From Asterias amurensis (lineage: Eukaryota > Echinodermata > Asteroidea > Forcipulatida > Asteriidae), in NCBI RefSeq assembly GCF_032118995.1, contig NC_092660.1, forward strand, positions 1,689,501 to 1,753,500: a stretch of 64,000 nucleotides of DNA. The letters run 5' to 3'. A program made the position numbers and the translations under genes. A model generated the notes under the pieces. It saw only the letters and a program-made list of their open reading frames with translations, had not been told where the DNA came from and searched no databases. Positions within the stretch are counted from its first letter, which is position 1. Every line of letters starts with the position of its first letter. Below are positions 1 to 10,800 of this stretch, in pieces.

Positions 1-1860
1 GTCAAGTAAAGATAGAAAGTGGTCTACTTTATAAGACGGTCAAACTAACTTTTATTGTTGTTATTTAACTGTCTTTAATGCAGCCGGAAAGTGCTTTAAT
101 TTTTGTGAGGGTGGTAATTGTTTCGACCGATTTTGTTTGATAACTGAGGTTTTTTTCGTGCTGATGGGCAACGGGCTCGATTGGCAGAGAAGTTTTTTCT
201 GGTCAGGAGGATGTTACAAAAATAGTTCTGAAAATGTTGCAAATTTACTTCAAGAGAATTTCCACCATTTTTGTTTAGCCCACAAATAGGAAAATGTATA
301 CAAATGTTGCACTTTTCCTTTAAAATTTCTTTTAAATTTTTAAATTTATTATTGTTTTATGACCGAGTCACATGTTTTTTTTTATGTTGCAGATATCGGG
401 GGAAAATCATAAAGTGAACGGGTTTTCATTTTAAAACATGTGCCTGAATTGTAGGTTTTTACAGGTTGGTTGTATAATTGTGGTTAACAATGTTAATCAA
501 TTAATACGTACAAATCAAAGGTTTAGATAGGACATCGAAGCAAGAGTCCGACCATAGTTTTTGGAAGGAAATATACTAATTATTAAACTTATAAATAGGT
601 CATGCAATACTCGGACATTATTCAAACAATTTGTGAACTTAGGCTTTAAGAAGGAAACTAACTACACCCATTTTATAGGGTTGGAAGTTCGAACTCAGCA
701 ATATTAGATAATTCTAAAAGTATACTTTGTTCGTTTCCTGCTTTTATCCCCATTGAGAACCAATACCACAGACAATGTAAAATGAAAGTTATGCGATTCG
801 TGTCGATCCTTGAGCAGCTATATTATTTTATAGTAGTCATGCCTATTTTATTTAGTACTTCTTATTATTAAAGTAGGTTATAATGCCATCGATGTATAAT
901 ACTGTAAATACAATTTGATAAGATCAACTGTAAGCCAAAAGAATTTGAAAGAAAATTTTATAAACAGAATCTGAAATAACGTTAAGTTTACTTTATTTTA
1001 TTATACTCAAGACATAATTACATTTACTTTTTGTTTAAATAGTCAGAACTTTTCAGAAGGAGTATAAAAATGTACGTATTATTAGTTTATGGTAATGTTA
1101 CTTAATAAAATGTAGATGGATTTTCAGGAATGCTGTCATAGACCTAACAATATTATTTACAAAGAGTCCGAACCTTTTGAGGGATCGATCTATCGGTTGT
1201 TCAAGCAGTGTCATATTGCTTAATGCCAACCTTAGCCAAATTGCATGAAGCTGATAGCACAAAATACTGCTAAGAACATTTTTAACAAAATATCGAAAGT
1301 CTCCCAGTGTCTTGAAAAGATATTAAATATATTTGTTCGAACAATTGAAGATTAATTTTTTTATTTTTTATTTTCAGATGCCTTGAATTCTAGACCTCAG
1401 CTAAGGTCTCTTATTCAATTCAAATATTTTAGTGAGAAATTACTATTTTTTCTCAAAAAATATGTTAGTTCACCATGTTTTATACTATCAACAACTCTCC
1501 ATTACTCATTACCAAGTAAGTTTTTATGCCAATAATTATTTTGAGTAATAACCCAAAGTGTCCAGTGCCTTTAACAATTTGATTCTTATCTTATATAAAT
1601 GTAAAAAAATTAAAACTAATATGTGAAAATTTAATTTCTTACAGGTGGTAGAATTTTGTATTTATCATGGAAATTTTGAGCAGTTATGTCAGCATATGAA
1701 GAATACATCGCTATTGGAATACACAATCTAAGAAGCGTTTCTGACAGTAACATTTCTCAAATTCAAATTTTGGTGGATACAAAGTGAAATATTTCCACAC
1801 AACCATATGGAGTGATAGTAATGTTTACATTTTTATGAATTTGTTTCAACAAAACCTCAA
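1..1860 (+). other. 3' flank of an upstream receptor gene copy (copy 0)
   Basis: This stretch aligns almost base for base with 23275-25115 and 57724-59555, the sequences that begin about 53 bases after the stop codons of the two complete genes. It is therefore read as the 3' UTR and downstream flank of a third copy whose coding exons lie left of the window. It holds no ORF of note. A possible polyadenylation signal AATAAA sits at 1104-1109, in the same place as in the other two flanks. The match to the other flanks ends near 1858. Confidence 0.8.
1262..1575 (+). mobile_element. Degenerate MITE-like element
   Basis: This is a decayed member of the common inverted-repeat family described at 8318-8704. 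It shows the family's central 'gagaccTCAG..' region, the 'ctcaccatgttttatactatcaac' type internal block, and a right end resembling 'gtgtccagtgcctttaa'. The same insertion is seen at 24500-24860 and 58960-59290, so it predates the duplication of the array. Confidence 0.5.
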
Positions 1861-1967
1861 TAGAATTCACAGAATTCTGGAAAGGACTGAGTATAAGTGA
1901 CAGTGCTAACACAATATTCTTTATCACCGATGCAAATAAACCAATCCCGATGCAAATATACCATCTA

Positions 1968-2110
1968 TACATCGTTGCGGTATCGCTGCTAAAATGGGAT
2001 TTGAACTGCCTCTAGCTACCGGGCAATCTAAGTGGCCTAAAGCTGATAAGACACTGCTTTATAATTGCAAAGGTATTGGGGTTCGAATCCCACTCGAGTA
2101 ATAATATGCC
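1968..2110 (+). mobile_element. tRNA-derived SINE copy, partial
   Basis: It contains a tRNA-like head ending in a pol III B-box-like core (GGTTCGAATCC, near 2079), followed by 'cactcgagtaat' and 'atgcctg'. The same head is found at 35690-35830, 25127-25300 and 32040-32235. A fragment of the body of another copy (1869-1915) lies directly upstream. Confidence 0.55.
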
Positions 2111-4719
2111 TGCTGTGCTCGGTTGTTAATCGTTAAGCGCGCCATCTTGTGGTTGATTTATTCATATTAGTCAGTTTCGCTCGGCCCCAGCGGCCAGTCT
2201 ATCAAGGACCGCTGGGATTGGCTAATCGCTTGAACAGATTATTGTTCAGGAAGTACGTCATGCGTACAGTGCATAGAAATATGGTGCAGTGTGAGTGTGA
2301 TGCATGATGGGACTGCGCATTATTAAACCAATGACAGTGCATGGTACGTTTGCCCATTCAAGGCGCTGGGGACGAGCGAAATTAGTCAGTCTGGTTAAAT
2401 CAAGCCATAAGAGGGCGCGCTCACTTCTGTGCTTAAATTTGCAACGGATAATGTAAACAAAATAAATGTTGCTGTTTACAAATCTGTGATCAAGCAGTGT
2501 TTGACGTTATTCACAGGACTATATTTAATTGATTGTAGAGTTGAAAAAGTTTGTAGCCTTAGTAATGTATACAATTGTGACGGTTACAAACTCAAACCAA
2601 CGCGGTTTCAAAACTGTAAAATAATACAAAGGTTATGCAAATTCGATAGAAAAACTGAAGGAAAAAAATAAATAAAAAACAAACAAAACATGCCCAAGGT
2701 ATTTTCGGTTTTGGTTTCAAATCGGTCATTGGACACCTGAGTGTAGAAACTATTCTCGATATCAATTTCAAGAACCTGAAACATTATCATTTTGAAGGAT
2801 AATCGTTGGATTTGGAACGGTAACATTCATTTCCTGCAATCTGTTGGTTGTAAAACACATCACACAATAAGCAGCTGACTCAGTTAATGGTAGAAAAATT
2901 ACAAACTTTTTATGTTTCGCAGTTTTGTGGATAATCATGGCCGAGCGGCACAAGACTCAAGCTCTCGTTTTCCAAATCTCGTGACTTCAGTCATGAACTT
3001 TTGAATTTGACTATGACCTTTGTATACAAAGAAACTTTACAAGCGCTCAGGGTGAACTGAGTATCAGCCATTGTCCCCATTTCTGGTGTATATAGCTCCA
3101 GGCTTTCATGAAGTGTTTCACTCACACAATTGAAATTATTAAACAGCTACCTGAGAGGAATGTTTTCAACAGAAATGGTATTTTTACTTGTTTATAATGC
3201 ACTTGTTCACCATTTTAATGTAATTTTGATATGTGTACACTTCTGAACTTTTCGTAGTTATCGATTAAAAAATCAGGCCCCTACCTAAAGGTTTTTTGAA
3301 AAATTAAAAACACTTCTGCCGTTGAGAGCGGGCGTCAAAGGACAATGCCGCTGACGTCATTTGTGGGAGTTTGCTTTGTTATACATCCACGCTGCAACAA
3401 GGCGACTTTATCACGTTTTGAGAGTAATTACGTAACGGGGCTTTTCGCAAATCTCGCAGAAAAACTATGAAACCTATTTATAATCATATGACTCGATTTC
3501 CCTATTCATCGAAAACATTTTAAGTGGAATTCAGCAAAGTTCACGACTTGACATTTTCGTTCAAGCAAAGGGCCATTAAAGGACAGAATTGGTTGTTGCT
3601 GTCAAAACAGTTGCTGGCAGTGTAAGTACTTTATATAATCCACCCGCGTAAACTGACAAACCTGTAGAAGTTTGAATGTAATCCGCCATCGTAAACTGAC
3701 AAACCTGTAGAAGTTTGAGATCGATCGGCCATCTTGTTCACGAGAAACTAGTTAAAAACTGTTTACCCATTTTGGCATGAAATCGATTCAAAATAAAGTA
3801 AAAGCAAAAATGAATTAATTCGTTCCTTGAGCGATAAACTCCAAACGGGAAACTAGTTTTGTTTAGTTCTCATCAAATATGACATTTCAGACAGAAATAT
3901 TTCAAGGGATGTTTTCTACTATTATCATCATTAGATCGTGTGGGTTTTATGTAAATCTGTGATCTTAGACCAGTTTTTAAAAACATTTTGGTAATGTTCC
4001 TTTAAGCTATAACTGACGAGGAAGTGAATGTGGAATAATAATAACATTTGATTGCGTATTTGATGATGGTGGACGCTTTTATGACGGCAGGTAAGTCAAA
4101 TTCGTTTCTAATTCCATTTTCGAAAATGCATGAAAACTGTCATGAACAGGATCGAATTCCATACTTTTGCTAAAATTAATTTCATGGTCAATGAAGAGAA
4201 TCACAAGTCGTTTGGTGCAATTCTACACTTTGTGATAATGTCTGCCTAAAAATCATTCCATCATTCATTGTGACTTGTATTATTTTGCCTTGAAGTTCAG
4301 AAAGTGTTTTCCCACGGTCCCATGTATCTCATTCTTTACGTACAAGGAAGACGTCCTCATGAAAACCAAACAAACAAACAAACAAACAAACAAACAAGCC
4401 AAACTCCTTAGCACGCCTAAATAGCAACATTTGAAAACATATGATTGCTTGCTTATTGGTTTTGCCTTTTCATGATATCTTATATCTTCTTCTTCTATTT
4501 CGAGTGGTGTCCTCAGCTGAGGTTTCTCCAGGTCTTCCTGTCCCCCATGCATCGGAAAGTTATAATTAAGGATTCGTGTTGCTTTTAGACCCTCTGCAAT
4601 CTTGATAATTTTGACTCAACTTTTTGATGTCTGAATCTATTTCGCTGACCGTATTGCAGTTTTCCACTTCACAATAAATGTCAGCTCCAACTAACTTACA
4701 GGTGTCACTACAAACTACG
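2111..4719 (+). other. 5' flank of copy A, including repeat debris
   Basis: The stretch is homologous to 35830-38298 upstream of copy B, except that copy B carries additional inserted elements. No convincing protein-coding region is visible. A tRNA-like fragment occurs near 2935-2975. A strong splice-donor-like site (GGCAG|GTAAGT) at 4090/4091 is conserved upstream of both genes and could end a 5' exon. I could not identify a core promoter. Confidence 0.5.
4366..4397 (+). repeat. (CAAA)n microsatellite
   Basis: A run of about eight CAAA units. The equivalent place upstream of copy B (near 38004) has only two or three, so the tract changed length after duplication. Confidence 0.85.
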
Positions 4720-4816
4720 ATGAATGGACGCGGGGTGAAAGACTGTCCGGCTGTGTCTGGATGTACTTTACTTTGCCTGCTGCTGGTCCTTCTAGTTCTA
4801 CCACATCATTCACAAG
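4720..4816 (+). CDS. Copy A exon 1: signal peptide
   Basis: It encodes a 32-residue start with a short polar head followed by a leucine-rich core (residues about 15-28, CTLLCLLLVLLVL) and a small-residue end. This is a classical secretion signal. It ends in phase 1 at CAAG|GTAAG. Copy B differs at five of 97 bases. Confidence 0.85.
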
Positions 4817-7800
4817 GTAAGACGATTGTTTAAGAATATTAAGTTTTTAAAATTTCCCCCTCTGTTGTTGCATGTTTTATTGCTAGTTTTTTCTTGTTTG
4901 TTTCTGTGGGTGTTTGTCTGGGTGTTTTTTTTTTTTTTTTTTTTTTTGATATAGTTTGGATCGCGTGACAGCCAGTGATGCGCATATTTTTTAGTTGTAC
5001 TGGCTCGATACTTAATTTACAATGCAATGCGTCCACGGGGTCTTACAATGTTTAAATTAATAATCAACAAATAATATCTCAACTGGTTAAAGGTATATTC
5101 TCATTTATTGTACTGTTTGCTTTTTGCTCCCTATGCTTACTAGGAGCAGTTCCTGATTTCACCTGCTACAATGAAAGACTTTATGCAACAGCAGGGAATT
5201 CACATGTTATTGGTGGCTTCAATAGTGGTAGTGACTATGGAGCATACGTCTCCTTTGAGCGTGTTCTAGACACTGGCAGTGGCAGTAATCTACCAACTGG
5301 AGGAACTGAGAGCGATCATCCAGTCTCTTCAGTCAGTGCCAGACTTTATGAAATGCCTGACTCCATTGGGGCAGACAGATTCGGTGCTTACAACTGTATC
5401 TTCAGGTCACAAGACCCCGTAAAGATAACAACAATACTTTTGCGGGAAGATGGTAAGGGACATAATTTAGTACTTTATAATAAGTGAGTTATGATTTTTA
5501 TCATCACATCTCGTCTGTTGGAAGAGTTTAGATTACTGTTGACCCAACAAACTGATCCAAGAAATTGTGGTGTTTATTTCTCAAAATTACACTATTGACA
5601 CGATTATTTCACTTTTTAATCAAACAAACCATTTTGTTTTTACTTCGCAAAATGGTATTACAAGAAATGATAATCGTTTTGTATTTTTCTGTAAATAATA
5701 ACGGTCTATCAACTGAGCTAGTGATGTATCTCCACCTTGACTACGATTGCTGGAGAGGATGTAACATTGACAATGACACAGTGATATAACGGTCCATCAA
5801 CTGAGCTTATTATTGATTGTAGGTGATGTATCTCCAGCCTCATCCACCTTGACTACGAGTGCTGGAGAGGATGTAACATTGACAATGACACAGTTATATA
5901 ACGGTCTATCAACTGAGCTTATTATTGATTGTAGGTGATGTATCTCCAGCCTCATCCACCTTGACTACGAGTGCTGGAGAGGATGTAACATTGACAATGA
6001 CACAGTTATATAACGGTCCATCAACTGAGCTTATTATTGATTGTAGGTGATGTATCTCCAGCCTCATCCACCTTGACTACGAGTGCTGGAGAGGATGTAA
6101 CATTGACAATGACACAGTTATATAACGGTCCATCAACTGAGCTTATTATTGATTGTAGGTGATGTATCTCCAGCCTCATCCACCTTGACTACGAGTGCTG
6201 GAGAGGATGTAACATTGACAATGACACAATTATATAACGGTCTATCAACTGAGCTTATTATTGATTGTAGGTGATGTATCTCCAGCCTCATCCACCTTGA
6301 CTACGAGTGCTGGAGAGGATGTAACATTGACAATGACACAGTTATATAACGGTCCATCAACTGAGCTTATTATTGATTGTAGCTGATGTATCTCCAGCCT
6401 CATCCACCTTGACTACGAGTGCTGGACAGGATGTAACATTGACAATGACACAGCATAGAGGATCACTGTCTGAGCTTCGATGGAGACACAATGGTGATGA
6501 CGTCACTGCATGGAATGGCCAATTAAGCATCAGTATCCTTAATGTCCAACTCCATCATGCTGGTATCTATGAATGCTTCATAGAAGGCAGACATCATCTA
6601 CAGAACCATGCACTTATGAAACTCCTTGTAAGACGTAAGTTTCTGTACAAGTTTCTTTTCTTATTCTTGAATAACAACAATGGTAATATAATGATATGCA
6701 GAGGGGGATATAAAACCACATACCCATCTTTCGGATTCAAAGTTATTGCTGTAGATAGCTTACTATCATTTTTTTGGATTCTATATTACAGAATGCTCTC
6801 CCAATAAATATGGCCCAACTTGTGATAGTTATTGTCCATTATGTTATAATGGCGGTCAGTGTGATGACATGACCGGTGACTGTATCTGCCCACCAGGATT
6901 CAGTGGCAACTCATGTCAAAATTGTAAGTGGTGATTTTAATTTGTTGATAATCTTGTAGAGATATTAGGCGCTGGTTTGGCTTTTTATTTAGGTGTGATG
7001 GACCTATCATGGAAACAATGTTTATTAAGTTATATTACAAGTATGGTAACTTTATGACTAGTGGGTGTGTTTTTAAGATTGTTATTAAAAAGTGAATGAT
7101 AGGAGAAAAGAAAACATCTGGAGAGTACAGAGTATACAATGCTATCACACATTGGTGTAAAACCAAAATTTATAAAAGTAATATAAATTGTTTTTAAGGC
7201 AGTCGCACAACATCGGTAAACAGTATTGTCCAAAGGCCCACACTTCGTGTATCACAACTTATAATATGTATAAAATATCAAACCTGTGAAAACTTAGGAT
7301 CATCGGTCATCGGAGTCGGGAGAAAATAACGGGAAAACCCACCCTTGTTTCCGCACATTTCGCCGTGTCATGACATGTGTTTAAAATAAATCCGTTATTC
7401 TCGATAGCGAGAATTGATAATATTGTTTTAATGTTTGTCTGAACAAATTGACATCAGGTATTTTATGTGACAAACTTTAAAAAAGGCGTTTCCTTGATTT
7501 GATTTTTCCTAGTGCATAGTAATAACTGCTTTGGTCAAGACTGTGGCATCCCTTGTAGTGGTCGTCTTCATGTTGCTTGCCGTGGCAATCTACTCTGCCC
7601 TAAAGATCCCTTTGGTTGCACATGCGCAGCTAGCTTCACAGGCAACAATTGCGAGGATGGTATGGCTGTTGATTTTATCGTGTAATTTTAGGCTCCCGAA
7701 ATTCAATAGGAGTATAATGTTGAATGAAAATTTAACTTTTCAGGGCAAGGCCGAGTACTCAAGTATGAGTACATGTGCTTGTGCCATTGGAGTACGACAC

Positions 7801-10800
7801 TTTCTGATATATAAGTATCGAATCAAAGTTCTGAATCAAATACTACGATTTACGAGAACGAGTACAGGTATGTAGGCCTATACCTATTTTAAAAAAAAAA
7901 GTTTTATTATTATTATTTTATTTTTTAAAATTTGTTTTTTACTTTCAAGGTGTACTTATGTTTGGTTATGATAACTATCTTATAAGCATGGGTTGTTCAC
8001 CATATTTACAACAGATTGTTTTTATTTGTTGACAGACTCATAATACATCCAAAAAGAAAAACAAACAGTTGGAAATACTGATTGATACAATAATGACAGA
8101 TTAATGGTATGTTCCTATCAGATTGTCTTGCTGGTTACTTTGGTGCTGGCTGCAAGTTGAAATGCCACTGCCAAGAAGGCTTGACATGTAACAATGCGAC
8201 TGGTAAATGTCAACACAGTGTTGGAGGTTGTGCAACTGGCTTCACTGGAGAAAACTGCCAGGGTAAGGAAAACTATGTTTCTGATCAGAATTAACACACT
8301 TCTTAACAAATTAATTCTTAAAGGCAGTGAACACTATTGGTAATTACTCAAAATAATTATTAGCATAAAACCTTACTTGGTAACGAGTTATTGGGAGAGG
8401 TTGATAGTATAAAACATTGTGAGAAACGGCTCCCTCTGAAGTGGAGTAGCTTTCGAGAAAGTATTAATTTTCCACGAATTTGATTTCGAGACCTCAAGTT
8501 TAGAACTTGAGGTCTCGAAATCAAGCATCTGAAAACGCACAACTTCGTGTGACAAGGGTGTTTTTCCTTTCATTATTATCTCGCAACTTCGATGACCGAT
8601 TGAAGACAAATTTTCACAGGTTTGTTATTTTATGCATATGTTGAGATATAGAAAGTGATAACACTGGTCTTTGGCAGATACCAATAGTGTCCAGTGTCTT
8701 TAAACAGGAAGACTTTCTCAGAAGTTATTTAATTTGTAATGCTTTCATAGCTCAATTTTACAAAGAGATTCATGTTAATTTGTGCACCCCATTAATTTGC
8801 CGTCTTTAAAGCCTTGAATCCTAATTAACGTGCTACAAATCTTGTCATCAGACAGATGTTAGTAAAAAAAAAAAACACGAGACCTAGAAACAGCAGATAT
8901 GGTTGGTAAGCAGTTGGCAACAGCTAATATTTATCTTAAAGAGAGGCATATTAATCTTGGCACCCCTTTTAAAATTTGAGAAACCTTGAATCTCAAATTA
9001 TTATGCGAGAAATTTTGTCATTAGATAACAGATAGATGTAAGCAAAAGACACAAGGCCAACATTCACAATAGTTTCAATAGCTTTATAATAGGACACACA
9101 GTGCACACATGACATTTGAATCATAAATACCACACGTTGCAAATAAGATTTAACATGGGTAGGCCTAATGCAAAATTTCTCGTTGTCAAAATGTTCTCTT
9201 CAAATTGGAAAGGCGTTCTGTAGTTTAGTGCAATATGTCTGCGTGCAAGAGCTTACACAAAATTTTGTGGATGTTTTAGAACAGGAAGTTAGTTCTCTTA
9301 TCAGGTTAATGAAACTCTATGTGCTGCTTTAGTATTAAAGTCATGTGGAAATTTTTTTTTGATTTTTTGTTGTTTTCAAACATAAGAGTATATATTAAGT
9401 AACAATAAAACAATTTTTTTAGTAATTGTTTGTCACGATTTCTATATTAAAAAAATAAAAATAAAGTCGTTTTGGGGGTTGGCTCCACCTACCCCTTTTG
9501 TGACGTCAATCGAGGCAGACTTTGCCTTGATGCGTAGAGTAAACATACGTACAAAGTACATGGAAGTCCAAGTCGTGAGTTTCTAGGTTTCGAAAAAAAT
9601 CATTTCTTGCCTTTTTTTCCCGGCAATGCTGACCAAGTGTATTGCTGCTGCATGCAGCAAAACAACTAAAGATGTGGTCAGTCTGCATGGTTGGTCAGAC
9701 TCAAAAGAGCAATAGTGCCTCGTGGTCCGGTCTGACGTCTTTTTCAGCGCTGTGCAGCATTTTCTCTCCAAATATCGCGCCTCGATTGACGTCACGAACA
9801 GCGCCCTCTCGGGTCGGGGCCTACTCTTGAATTTGTTTTTTTAGAACCTTAGTGTTTATTCAAATTCCACATCTATTGGTGACAAAAGCTTTATTTTGAC
9901 AAAATATCACTTCCAGGTGACTTTAATTAAATCAGAAATAATTTTGTTTCAGCACAATAATCCTTTCATTTATTTTGTGTAGAATGTCCTGCTGGACTGT
10001 TTGGAGTAAACTGTGACCGACAATGTCATTGTTTAAATGATGCAGATTGTCACAAAGGTAGCGGTACATGCCCAGCTGGTGTCATGTGTCAACCTGGCTT
10101 TAGAGGTGAAGATTGTCAAAGTAAGTACCGCACTTCAATTAGCATTGCCCATCCAGTCCACGACTTTACCAGAAGATGCAAGAAGATCATTTTTCCTCAG
10201 AATATCATAAATTACATAAATTATTCATAAATTATTCATATATTATTACATAAATTATTCTGCCACGTGTTTCAAAGTTTTCCTTGATTATTCAATTTAT
10301 ATGTAAATATCAAAAAAGAATTGGCAGTAAAATAACATTCTGTTGTATTAGTATTGTTTGTACACACAGTAAACGTTTCGAATTATATTTATCCTTTGTT
10401 TTACCAATTATTTTGCAGACTCTTGTCCGTATGGCCAAGTTGGTCTTCAACCAAACTGCATCATGTGTTATGGTAAGGTTCATTGATACATAAAAAACAC
10501 CAATTCCATCTTCGTGTGTTGCAAAAGTTGTGTAAGGAAGGTTTCACTTGGTTGGGATTAGTTATAAACAGTGTTTTGGTCATGGAGCTAAAATGTTTTC
10601 ATGGTCACAATAAAGCAAAAATGAAAGCCCCTGATAGTCGGGTGGCTTAGTGTAACGTACTAAGGTTACCGTTACTCGGCGGATAAAAACACAAGGCTCC
10701 CTTAGGGCCTATCAATTAATATTAGCCTAAATGAGCCCTCCGTATTTCTTAAACAAATCACACAATTTTTAAAGGCCGCAAACAAATTGTTAAAAACAGT

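Noticed and set aside
1763..1972. Minus-strand ORF with a hydrophobic start
   Set aside because: It spans the junction of the 3' flank and SINE debris, so it cannot be an ancestral gene.
9506..9830. Overlapping ORFs on both strands
   Set aside because: They fall inside the inverted-repeat element at 9500-9795, show no domain, and the real gene is spliced across this intron.
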